This document shows, piece after piece, positions 7,265 through 14,227 of a stretch of 28,958 bases of DNA (position 1 is the first letter of the stretch; every line of letters begins with the position of its first letter). Position numbers and translations under genes: made by a program. The notes beneath the pieces are model-generated. The model searched no databases, had not been told where the DNA came from, and saw nothing but the letters and a program-made list of their open reading frames with translations. The DNA comes from a virus. The DNA is taken from positions 1-28,958 of the IMG/VR virus record IMGVR_UViG_3300012944_000048; one strand, written 5' to 3'.

Positions 7265-9076
7265 TTACTGCTGGTCCATGGCCTTCGCGTTCTCCCCGAG
7301 CTGCACAGAGAATACGTCCACGTTGCCGAACACCTCGATTTCGTACATGTCCGACTTGTAGCCGCTGGTCATCTTGTGCACGTTTCGGTCTGTGAAGGAG
7401 CGGCCGTAACGCAGCTTGCCGTCCGCGTACACGTTGACGTTGACGAACCTCGTGGCGAGGGTGAGCGGAGAGCCCACCAGCCTGCTGCCGGCGAATGTAA
7501 TCTCGCCATACGCGTCCCTGCCGATCTGACCACCTTCCTTGTTGGTGCTGAGAATGGTAGCGTTCGTCGCCTGGTTCTGCGCCAGGACAGCTTGCTGAGC
7601 AGCGCCAGCCTGCATAGCAGGGTAGTCTGCATCCACGCGGATCGCGCCGTAGTTCAGAGGCTTCTTCTCGAGGAGGATCTTCGACTTCCAGTCGAAGCCT
7701 ACGTTGTTGTTCGGGTCAGAATCGAACTGCACGATGTCGCCGTTCACGATCAGATAGAGAAGGCCGGTCGTTGGGTCGAGCCATCGCCCGGTCGCGAAGT
7801 CAGTGAGTTGCCGAAGTCCGAAGTCTCCAGCCCGGTCAGTGACCAGGCCGGCTCCAGTCTGAACGCCGTTCAAGATGAACTTATTGAACCCGTGATAGAG
7901 CCCCTGGTAGATAGCGGCGAAAATTGTGTCGGGGAAGAATGTCGGCTTCCAGTTCTTTGCTAGGACGGTGGAGGACGTGACGATCTCCGCGGTGTCGGAG
8001 AGCGCGTTCGCAAGCCCGTTCGGCGAGGCGTACATGACACCCCATCCAACGTCAACGACGCTGCGCTTCGAGAGGCAAGGCTCCGGAACGCGCGCCTTGT
8101 TCGGCGCCATGGCGGATGGATTGCTCCCTGTGAACACGTATGGATTGGCGGTCGTGCACACGGCAATAGAGCTGCCGTTCGCGGCCATGCCAACGATGGG
8201 GAAGTCCACGCTGTAGCGGTTGCCGATCGGCCACGCGTGCGGCTGGAATGGCTCGGAAATGCACAGCTGGTTGTTGACGAAGCCGGCCATGGAGCCGTTC
8301 GGGAGCGCGATCAGACCTTGCATCCCTGACGGAGGCATCGACCAGGTGGTGCTCGGGAGCACCGTGCCGCCGATCAACGTGACGTCGAGCGCCGCGTCGG
8401 CGAAGCTCGCGGTAGCGAGCGTGATACCGCTCGCCACAAGCAAGAACGACGAGGTGCCGTCGGTACCGGTGACGGTGCGGTAGAGGTTCTTCGTAGCGAT
8501 CTGGAATGTACCGCCGCCAGGTTGCGTCACCTGCGGCAGGTTAACGTTCCAGGTCGCGTCCGACTTGCCAGTCCCGAGGACAGGGGCGCTAGGGGCGCCC
8601 TCCTCCCCCCACAGACTGACCAGCGTGTACACGTAGGCGCGGGTCTGATTCACCGCAACACCGCCGGTGATAGTGCCGATGGTGGGCGCTGTCGGGACGG
8701 GAACGCCGAGAGTGAACGACGCCAACGGGTAGTTCGTCCCGATCCCCTGGGTCGCGTTGACGTCGTTCGTGACCTTGGGCTCGCTGTCGCCAGTGTAGTA
8801 ATACCTGTTGAAAGCGTCGTTCGCGAGCTGGCTCTTCACGACGTCAACGTCGGTGATCCAGTGCAGCCAGTAATCGACGCTGAGGTAGTTGATCCGGTAC
8901 ATCGAGATCTTCGTACCGGCCTTGGAAGGCGTGATGACCTTCAGCGGCTTGCGGTAGGGCGAGATCACTCCGTTCGTAGCGCGGCAGCCCTGGGCCTTCT
9001 GGCCGAGCTGCTGAGGAAGCAGGTGCGCGTCGAGCGCCGGCTTAATGCCCCCGAAAACGTTGAGCAGGATCCCCAT
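7265..9076 (-). CDS. Tail nozzle / tubular-B-like or P22 gp10-like tail stabilisation protein
   Basis: 603 residues, beta-rich throughout. The N-terminus (MGILLNVFGGIKPALDAHLLP) resembles the opening of podovirus tail hub/needle-shaft proteins that begin with a short strand then a loop. The middle has propeller-like repeats with small-residue turns: GMQGLIALPNGSMAGFVNNQLCIS, ANPYVFTGSNPSAM, VVDVGWGVMYASPNGL. The C-terminal part has the typical arrangement of DIVQFD, FDWKSKI, then VNVYADGKLRYGRSFTDRN and YEIEVFGNVDVFSVQLGE. T7 gp12 and P22 gp10 families have similar size and place, between adaptor/fibre and ejection genes. A weak SD precedes the ATG. Assignment is by architecture, not alignment. 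Confidence 0.65.
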   Translation of the reverse strand: MGILLNVFGGIKPALDAHLLPQQLGQKAQGCRATNGVISPYRKPLKVITPSKAGTKISMYRINYLSVDYWLHWITDVDVVKSQLANDAFNRYYYTGDSEPKVTNDVNATQGIGTNYPLASFTLGVPVPTAPTIGTITGGVAVNQTRAYVYTLVSLWGEEGAPSAPVLGTGKSDATWNVNLPQVTQPGGGTFQIATKNLYRTVTGTDGTSSFLLVASGITLATASFADAALDVTLIGGTVLPSTTWSMPPSGMQGLIALPNGSMAGFVNNQLCISEPFQPHAWPIGNRYSVDFPIVGMAANGSSIAVCTTANPYVFTGSNPSAMAPNKARVPEPCLSKRSVVDVGWGVMYASPNGLANALSDTAEIVTSSTVLAKNWKPTFFPDTIFAAIYQGLYHGFNKFILNGVQTGAGLVTDRAGDFGLRQLTDFATGRWLDPTTGLLYLIVNGDIVQFDSDPNNNVGFDWKSKILLEKKPLNYGAIRVDADYPAMQAGAAQQAVLAQNQATNATILSTNKEGGQIGRDAYGEITFAGSRLVGSPLTLATRFVNVNVYADGKLRYGRSFTDRNVHKMTSGYKSDMYEIEVFGNVDVFSVQLGENAKAMDQQ

Positions 9077-9087
9077 AGGTCACGACT

Positions 9088-10131
9088 CTATGGGGCTACT
9101 CTATCTGCCCGCAGGAACCCACCCTTATTGAGTCGGGTAATGATTGCTGAAACGATACCCGGAGCCCACGTGAATGTGAGGTTACCTGGCGTCGCTCCGT
9201 TGACAACGTTCAAACGGAGTTCGAACGCAGGATTGATCGACTGCGCGCTACCTCCGCCGGTTGCAATAATAACAGGGTTCGCAGGGCTCGCCTGGCTCTT
9301 AAAGGTGCAAGCAGCAGCCGATGAATTTCCTAGAACAAAACCCCATGCGCGACCACCGGCACCTGCTGGAATCGTAACTCCAACTTGGAGACCACACCCG
9401 CTCGAGCTCTGTGTGTCGAAGTCTACGAAGATAGAGACAACCCATTCCTCGTTAGCTGCCATCGGGAATTGAAGATCTGTCTCAGTCTGAGTTGCGTTTG
9501 TGCTTGCGACTGAATGATCAGCTGTCAGTCTCTTAACGAAGGACGTCGGAGCTGACTTTGGAATCGCATTCAGCAATACGAAGTTCGTGCCGTCGTACTT
9601 GAACATCGCCTCCTTCGGAATCTGACCAGCGAGCAACGCGGCTCCGCCGTTGAGCACGATCGTTGTCGCGCCCAATCCGTTCAGGTTTAGGGTCGGCGCG
9701 GCGACCGTGTTCGTGTTCGCCAGGGTGACGTGGTACACGATTCCGGTCACATACCCGCGAAGGACCGGCGAGTAAGTGCCGGTGTAGGTGTCGGTTCCCG
9801 AGCCCGTGACCGATACGTTTGCTTCCTGTTGGAACTGCTGTAGAGACTCCCTGATCAGCACGCAGCGCACCGTGTCGCCGTTCGAGTAGGCGAATGCGGT
9901 GGATCCGCCAACGCCTCTTCCGCCGGCCGGGATGACGAGGTTGCTCCCCGAGACGCCCGTGCAGATGAAGAACTCGAGCTGGTTCGAGGCGTTGACGATC
10001 GCCCCGTAGAGGTAGTCGCCAGCAGCCATTCCTGGGACCGCGGCCACGCTCGCTACCGGAAGCAGCAGGTCGGTAGCGAGGATGTTAGAGGTCAGGGTGG
10101 TGACGTAGTTGTTCGCGATTTTTTGGGCCAT
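9088..10131 (-). CDS. Tail fibre / receptor-binding protein
   Basis: 347 residues. Residues about 1-90 form an N-terminal attachment-like domain (AQKIANNYVTTLTSNILATD, then GDYLYGAIVNA). About 110-190 contain the repeat-like fibre module common in phage tail fibres: TYSPVLRGYVTGIVYHVTLANTNT, then APTLNLNGLGATTIVLNGG and AMFKYDGTNFVLLNA. The C-terminal 150 residues are a separate beta-sandwich-like domain with fewer G/C codons than neighbouring genes, as expected of an exchangeable receptor-binding tip. The ATG follows AGGGG with no spacer, so it has no properly placed Shine-Dalgarno; a promoter-like sequence lies immediately upstream (10137-10165). It is the first gene after the terminator. 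Confidence 0.75.
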   Translation of the reverse strand: MAQKIANNYVTTLTSNILATDLLLPVASVAAVPGMAAGDYLYGAIVNASNQLEFFICTGVSGSNLVIPAGGRGVGGSTAFAYSNGDTVRCVLIRESLQQFQQEANVSVTGSGTDTYTGTYSPVLRGYVTGIVYHVTLANTNTVAAPTLNLNGLGATTIVLNGGAALLAGQIPKEAMFKYDGTNFVLLNAIPKSAPTSFVKRLTADHSVASTNATQTETDLQFPMAANEEWVVSIFVDFDTQSSSGCGLQVGVTIPAGAGGRAWGFVLGNSSAAACTFKSQASPANPVIIATGGGSAQSINPAFELRLNVVNGATPGNLTFTWAPGIVSAIITRLNKGGFLRADRVAP

Positions 10132-10136
10132 CCCCT

Positions 10137-10165
10137 GTTATACAACTTTGTATAGGGTGCGGCAA
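10137..10165 (-). promoter_or_regulatory. Candidate sigma70-like promoter with overlapping palindrome, upstream of the tail fibre gene
   Basis: On the minus strand TTGCCG (-35) and TATAAC (-10) are separated by 17 bases. The -10 overlaps a perfect inverted repeat, TATACAA-AG-TTGTATA (10139-10154). The -10 ends five bases before the fibre ATG, so initiation would give a leaderless or near-leaderless message. It lies just after the terminator hairpin of the lysis operon, a sensible place to restart transcription. Unproven. Confidence 0.4.
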
Positions 10166-10191
10166 AAAAAGGCCCGCTCTCGGCGGGCCTT
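10164..10191 (-). terminator. Rho-independent terminator of the lysis operon
   Basis: Minus-strand hairpin: AAGGCCCGCC-type stem with GGCCCGC (10171-10177) pairing with GCGGGCC (10183-10189) around a five-base loop, extended by A/T pairs, then seven Ts (10170-10164). It lies 27 bases past the holin stop and in front of the tail fibre gene. It is the clearest intrinsic terminator in the window. Confidence 0.9.
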
Positions 10192-10217
10192 AACGCATTG
10201 AACGGCCGGTGGTTCTT

Positions 10218-10802
10218 CTACTGCGTGCCCCCTGCCCTTGCTTCGAAAATGTCCCTGATCAGCGGCGCGACGTTCTTGATGGCCCGCTCACCGAACAGCA
10301 CGACGAACACCAGCACGCTGGCCGTCATGAGGAGGCGGCTCTGCATTTCGGTCATGGCCCCGAGGCCGCCGGTCAGCCACAGGTAGTCCATGAACGCTGT
10401 CCCGTAGCCGATGATGATGCGCTGCGCCCCGCGCAAGAACAGCATGATCGGCCCGAGTACCGGGATGCCCTTCAGGTCGGAGGCGGTGCCCTCCAGCTCG
10501 GCGATGCGGTCCGTGAGCGCCTTGTCGGCGTCCAGGTCGGCCTGGGCATCGTCCTTGGCCCGCTGCGCCGCGACCTGCTCGAGCTGGACCTTGCTGTCCA
10601 TGACCGCCTTCCTGAACTGTAGGGCGAGATTCGGGTCGGCGTTGATAGCTGACATCGCATCGTCCGACGTCGCCTTGCCGGTGATGGCCTTTGCGATCTT
10701 GCATACGTCGTCCGCTACGGCACCTTTGGAAACGTCTCCGCCGATGAACAGATGCGTGATCTCGGGGATTACTGACAGAATTGCGGGAATCAGGGCGAGC
10801 AT
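10218..10802 (-). CDS. GTA-type 3TM holin
   Basis: 194 residues. The N-terminus is a hydrophobic/amphipathic segment (LALIPAILSVIPEITHLFIGG). A central charged helix (about 65-110, QLEQVAAQRAKDDAQADLDADK) follows. Two strongly hydrophobic segments lie at about 114-136 (LGPIMLFLRGAQRIIIGYG) and 158-175 (LLMTASVLVFVVLFG). This order and size fit the holin family first described from gene transfer agents (three transmembrane segments), which permeabilises the inner membrane for release. The gene starts three bases after the endolysin stop with a GGAGG ribosome-binding site, and ends just before a terminator. No spanin genes are recognised next to it. Confidence 0.8.
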   Translation of the reverse strand: MLALIPAILSVIPEITHLFIGGDVSKGAVADDVCKIAKAITGKATSDDAMSAINADPNLALQFRKAVMDSKVQLEQVAAQRAKDDAQADLDADKALTDRIAELEGTASDLKGIPVLGPIMLFLRGAQRIIIGYGTAFMDYLWLTGGLGAMTEMQSRLLMTASVLVFVVLFGERAIKNVAPLIRDIFEARAGGTQ

Positions 10803-10805
10803 GTC

Positions 10806-11225
10806 CTATGCCTCCGGGTTTTGAAAGTGCGGCATTTCCTTGAACGGTGCGCTCGGCGCGCCGTACCACTTCAGACCCACGGCCATGCCGTGCTGGCCGA
10901 TGATCTGCCAAACCGGGTGGTCCTCCCACACCAGTTTGCCGTTTTCGAGGATGGCGAGGTCGTAGGCTTCGGCGCAGGGCTGCGCGGCCTTGTCCATCGC
11001 GTTGTGCTTCGACTGTCCGCCCTTCGCGTTCGTGACGATCGGGCCGGGCTTCGAGCGCCCCTGCGCGTACAGCGCGTCCTGCTCGCTCGGGCTGCGGTAG
11101 GTGCACGTCAGGAACACGTGCACGCTTCGCTCGCGCAGCTCGTCGTTGTTCGCGAGCGCCGCCATGTGCTTGTAGTACAACTCCCGCACTGCGGGCGAAA
11201 GGTCCAATGGATCTCGTGATGCCAT
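10806..11225 (-). CDS. Endolysin, M15-family (VanY/L-Ala-D-Glu type) peptidase
   Basis: 139 residues. Motifs of zinc peptidase family M15: TYRSPSEQDALYAQGR (42-57), then SKH with H74, D89 in EAYDLAI, and the terminal ligand H133 in MPHFQ, preceded by GMAVGLKWYG (113-122), the usual A-x-GLxWGG-like block. It would cut peptide cross-links of host peptidoglycan at lysis. The spacing from H74 to D89 (15 residues) is longer than the commonest S-x-H-x6-D arrangement because of a small insertion (KAAQPCAEA). There is no signal peptide, so it needs the holin encoded next. The ATG is preceded by TAGGAGACGCAC; the SD overlaps the stop of the upstream phosphoesterase gene. Confidence 0.9.
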   Translation of the reverse strand: MASRDPLDLSPAVRELYYKHMAALANNDELRERSVHVFLTCTYRSPSEQDALYAQGRSKPGPIVTNAKGGQSKHNAMDKAAQPCAEAYDLAILENGKLVWEDHPVWQIIGQHGMAVGLKWYGAPSAPFKEMPHFQNPEA

Positions 11226-11234
11226 GTGCGTCTC

Positions 11235-12812
11235 CTACGCTTTGTAGCGTCCGTCGATGATGTTGATGAGGGTTCTCTTGCCATTCTTGTAAAGCAGGCC
11301 GTGGGTATGGAGCCACGAGCTCGGTCCGCGGTTGTACGAGAGGCGCAGGCGCGAGCTGGTGCCGACCTGGTACACGCCGTCCTCGATGCCCGGGCTATGG
11401 GCGTGCCCGATGAAGGTCTTGACGCCGATCTTCCCGAACGCCTTGCGCGTGCCGCGCGCTCCATTCGGCCCCACGTGCCCGTGGAATCCCATTTCCACCC
11501 CGAGCATGAAGAAGCTCTCGTCCTGGTGGAGGAACACGGTGTCCTGGTGCTTGAGCCACTGCTTTCCCCAATACGAGAAGATGTCGAGGGTGCTCGCGCC
11601 GCCGGTGCCCATCCTCGAGAGCTGGCACATGGCCACGTAGCTCTGCGCCCAAAAGATCGCGTTCTCTGGGTCCTTCTTCGGGTCGGTGTCGTTCACCCAC
11701 CGCCACAGGTGGTCGTTCGGGTGGTTGGACGGAACCACCACGTTCTTCGTGTGTGCCGGCGTGTGCTCGTCCATGAAAGTGAAGCACTCCATCAGCTCGC
11801 GCGACACGTTGCCGGCGCCCGAGTGGTGCTTCACGTAGTTGATGACCGCCTTGTCGCGGTCGTGGTGGCTGCCGGAGTAGCAGTCGAAAACGTCGTGCCA
11901 CACCAGAACCTCCGGCTTCAGGCTGTCTATGATGCCGCCATTGCCGAAGGTGGCCTTCACCACCTGCGGGTCCACGAACTTGACGTGCGTGTCGCCCATG
12001 ACAAGCGCTGCTGCGCGCGGGACGCGCTTGTAGTCGTCTCCGCTGTACTCCCACTCCATGTCCATGAAGCTGCCGTTCCTGATGGCGTTGATCTGGCGCA
12101 TGTGGAACAGCTCGCCCTCCTGCTCGAGGACGCACGCGCCGAACGTGTGGTGGTGCTCGCCTTTCTTCCCGGCCTTCGTCTGGAGGTAGTTCATCACCGT
12201 CACAGCGCCGGTGGTGGTGATGATCTTTGGCAGCTTGTGGCCGGGCGTCGCGACCGTCTTGAGCTCCAGCTTCGGGTGCCCGATGATGGCGCTCCTGCTC
12301 CCGCTGATCGTCTCGAACCCCTGGAGCGGGCTGCTCGCTGTCGGCTGCGTCTTGATGTCGCCGAGCACGACGAGGTGCCGGTTGATCTCCCATCGCTGGT
12401 CGAGGATGTACGGAGCCAGCTCGGGCGCCCACCAGTCGTCGCTATTCGCCTTCTTCGACCAGATCGCCGTCGGGTTCTTGTACCGGTACGGGATGACGAC
12501 GAGCTGCGCGTTCTTGTGCTTGCAGTAGGTCAGCAGCGACGCGAAGAACGCCTTGTTGATCGGGGTCGCGTTCTGCGCCGAGGTGATGACGTAGCGCTTG
12601 ACGTCCCTCTTGTCGAACTTCAGCTTGCGGTGCAGCTTTTTCACCGTGGCGGTGTCGATGCCCTTCGCCTCGGCAGACTCGACTCCGACAGGGTTGTGCC
12701 CGTTCCAGCAGTACGTCCCGTTTCTTTTGTGCCCGCAACTCCAGCGCTGCTCTCCAGCTCTGCCGGTGCCGCGCTTCACGACGGGTTTCCCACACTTGGG
12801 ACAGCTAGGCAC
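11235..12812 (-). CDS. Zinc-ribbon calcineurin-like metallophosphoesterase, resembling phage T5 A1
   Basis: About 525 residues from a GTG at 12812. In-frame GTGs at 12821 and 12845 are also possible; the latter would overlap the upstream gene by 41 bases and has no SD. Counting from the 12845 start, CPKC at 15-18 and C37/C46 form a zinc-ribbon-like head (WSCGHKRNGTYC). The phosphoesterase signature is complete: GDTHVKF (D285, H287), HDVFD (D318, D321), SNH (N374, H375), FHGHVG (455-457) and IGHAHS (480-483). These residues hold a two-metal site. T5 A1, needed for second-step DNA transfer, is of similar length and superfamily; equivalence is inference. Placement between an Ntn hydrolase and the endolysin is unusual. 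Confidence 0.75.
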   Translation of the reverse strand: MPSCPKCGKPVVKRGTGRAGEQRWSCGHKRNGTYCWNGHNPVGVESAEAKGIDTATVKKLHRKLKFDKRDVKRYVITSAQNATPINKAFFASLLTYCKHKNAQLVVIPYRYKNPTAIWSKKANSDDWWAPELAPYILDQRWEINRHLVVLGDIKTQPTASSPLQGFETISGSRSAIIGHPKLELKTVATPGHKLPKIITTTGAVTVMNYLQTKAGKKGEHHHTFGACVLEQEGELFHMRQINAIRNGSFMDMEWEYSGDDYKRVPRAAALVMGDTHVKFVDPQVVKATFGNGGIIDSLKPEVLVWHDVFDCYSGSHHDRDKAVINYVKHHSGAGNVSRELMECFTFMDEHTPAHTKNVVVPSNHPNDHLWRWVNDTDPKKDPENAIFWAQSYVAMCQLSRMGTGGASTLDIFSYWGKQWLKHQDTVFLHQDESFFMLGVEMGFHGHVGPNGARGTRKAFGKIGVKTFIGHAHSPGIEDGVYQVGTSSRLRLSYNRGPSSWLHTHGLLYKNGKRTLINIIDGRYKA

Positions 12813-13284
12813 GCTTCCCACCCTTGGCTTTCCAAACCGTGACACGGCCGTTCAGATCCATCGAGTAGAAAGGCCCCGCGGTGTTCTCGTCGATCTTCGA
12901 GGCGGCCACGACCGCCTCCAGTGGGCTCAAGCCGAGGAACTTCATCGCGTACATCGCGACATCGCGCCCCGAGCCGATCGCCATGAATTTGTCCTTCAGA
13001 GGGAAGCGGAATAGCGCCTGGTCCAGCAGGAACATGCCTTTCGCAGTCAGCTCGAGCACCACGAAGTCCTCGCCCTCCTTCTTGGAGAACGCAGGTTCGT
13101 CCGTTGGCGTAGCGCCGCGCGAGAGCCACTTGATCACCTTGCTGGATCCTGTGCCACCGGCCTCGCCGTAGATGGACTCGCCGAAGTGGTGCAGCTTGTT
13201 CGACAGGAAGGCGAAGCTCCCGTCGTCTGAGGAGCATTTCGAGTCGGCCGCGATCTCGCGTCCGTTGCAGGCGACAGTAGTCAT
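12805..13284 (-). CDS. Proteasome beta/HslV-like Ntn hydrolase
   Basis: 159 residues. After removal of Met1 the N-terminus is Thr-Thr-Val, as in HslV and proteasome beta subunits. The supporting residues fall in the expected places: AADSK (D14) and SNKLHHF (K30), matching Asp17 and Lys33 of proteasomes. AIGSGRDVAMYAM (102-114) matches the G-S-G element and following helix, and SPLEAVVAASKID (120-132) the next helix. Length is close to HslV (about 175). A peptidase acting as an oligomeric ring is expected; the substrate may be scaffold, other virion precursors or a host protein. No HslU-like ATPase is visible in the window. The ATG has no Shine-Dalgarno; a palindrome-containing promoter-like site lies directly upstream. 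Confidence 0.85.
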   Translation of the reverse strand: MTTVACNGREIAADSKCSSDDGSFAFLSNKLHHFGESIYGEAGGTGSSKVIKWLSRGATPTDEPAFSKKEGEDFVVLELTAKGMFLLDQALFRFPLKDKFMAIGSGRDVAMYAMKFLGLSPLEAVVAASKIDENTAGPFYSMDLNGRVTVWKAKGGKRA

Positions 13285-13292
13285 CGGTTGAG

Positions 13293-13322
13293 ATTATGCA
13301 TCATTGCATAACCCACCGTAAA
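13293..13322 (-). promoter_or_regulatory. Candidate promoter/operator before the Ntn hydrolase gene
   Basis: Minus strand: TTTACG (-35-like) and CATAAT (-10-like, five of six matches to TATAAT) are 18 bases apart. A perfect inverted repeat, TTATGCA-4 bases-TGCATAA (13294-13311), covers the -10 and most of the spacer, an arrangement typical of a repressor operator. The -10 ends eight bases before the ATG at 13284, so a transcript would be leaderless, consistent with the absence of an SD. Confidence 0.45.
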
Positions 13323-13332
13323 GGGGGAAATG

Positions 13333-13545
13333 CTAATGCCGGATTACTGCTTGAACGCCGTGGTACGCAGCCGTGCCGGCCGCGGAGACCAGGGTGACCC
13401 ATTTCGCGACGGCGCCGACGATCTTGAAGCTGCGCACCATGGCGTGAATGTCCAGCGTCAGCTCGGTGTTCTTCTTGACCTCGGCTTTGAGCTCTTCGAA
13501 CTCGGTGCGGGTCACCGGCGCCCCGCCTGCTCGCCTTTCTTCCAT
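13333..13545 (-). CDS. Small coiled-coil protein with one C-terminal membrane segment
   Basis: 70 residues. Residues 13-38 are a heptad-type coiled coil (EFEELKAEVKKNTELTLDIH). About 40-66 is hydrophobic with small residues (FKIVGAVAKWVTLVSAAGTAAY), a probable single transmembrane helix. The arrangement resembles small phage membrane proteins of the XhlA/accessory-holin kind, and the gene sits just upstream of the lysis-containing cassette, so it may be a second holin or antiholin. No family can be named securely. A strong GGGAGG ribosome-binding site starts in the stop codon of the upstream adaptor gene. Confidence 0.65.
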   Translation of the reverse strand: MEERRAGGAPVTRTEFEELKAEVKKNTELTLDIHAMVRSFKIVGAVAKWVTLVSAAGTAAYHGVQAVIRH

Positions 13546-13555
13546 GACAACCTCC

Positions 13556-14227
13556 CTACCACCGAGCTACGCCGTGCGCGCGGTTGCGCAGGGCTGCCCG
13601 GGTGAATGATTTCGAGGACTCGACGCGGGCAACTGCGATCCCGTCGTCGAACAGCTTCTTGTGCGCGAGAGCGGCGTTGCCGTTGCTCCACGGCTGGCCA
13701 GTGATCATCTGCATGCGCGAGATCGCGCCGTGGCTGATCACCTCCAGGTAGCGCTCGAACGACCAATCCGGCACGCCAGCTGTCTGCGCCCTGGTCGGCT
13801 TTTGGGCGATGTAGAAAAAGAGCGCATTGACGTTCCCTACGGGAACCGACGCCACGCTAGGAATAGGGAGCAGAAGTACCGTGTAGTCTCCCCTTCCGAT
13901 GAACCTACATGGCCTCGTGCCTGTTTGGGTGAGCCAGAGCGGGTAGTCACGGAAAGCGTCCGCGCGCGTGATCGGGTGGATTTCCATGTTGTTGTACACG
14001 CCGTAGAGGACCTTCGCGATGGCGAAATTCGGGTCTACAGAGGTGAGCTGATACGCCTGCGTGTTCGCGATCAGCGCGAGAGGTGCTGACTGGTGAATGT
14101 CCACCCACGAGCGGTCGAAGAACTCGATCGCTGCGTCGCGAATCGCGTTGATGACCTGAAGCTCTGGCGCGCCCTGGACGTGCGGCATGACCTCCGGCAG
14201 GAACGCCTGGTAAGTGACGTTGGCCAT
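13556..14227 (-). CDS. Neck/tail adaptor protein 2
   Basis: 223 residues, mixed helix/strand. The N-terminus (VTYQAFLPEVMPHVQGAPELQVINAIRDAAIEFFDRSW) is an adaptor-like helical pair; these bundles bind below the portal ring in podoviruses and siphoviruses. A central beta region (LLLPIPSVASVP, ALFFYIAQKPT) is followed by a helical C-terminus (about 155-215). The preceding gene encodes a protein of similar size and architecture, and the two overlap in TAATG (14225-14229), so they probably form successive connector rings. Assignment is from architecture and position between capsid and tail genes. Confidence 0.65.
   Translation of the reverse strand: MANVTYQAFLPEVMPHVQGAPELQVINAIRDAAIEFFDRSWVDIHQSAPLALIANTQAYQLTSVDPNFAIAKVLYGVYNNMEIHPITRADAFRDYPLWLTQTGTRPCRFIGRGDYTVLLLPIPSVASVPVGNVNALFFYIAQKPTRAQTAGVPDWSFERYLEVISHGAISRMQMITGQPWSNGNAALAHKKLFDDGIAVARVESSKSFTRAALRNRAHGVARW

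Noticed and set aside
6530-7963. Long plus-strand open frame (477 codons)
   Set aside because: Antisense to three minus-strand genes with clear ribosome sites and protein-like composition; the frame's product is Arg/His/Val-rich without motifs, as expected from a high-GC opposite strand.
11226-12842. Long plus-strand open frame (538 codons)
   Set aside because: Opposite strand of the metallophosphoesterase; low-complexity Arg/Val/His composition and no ribosome site.
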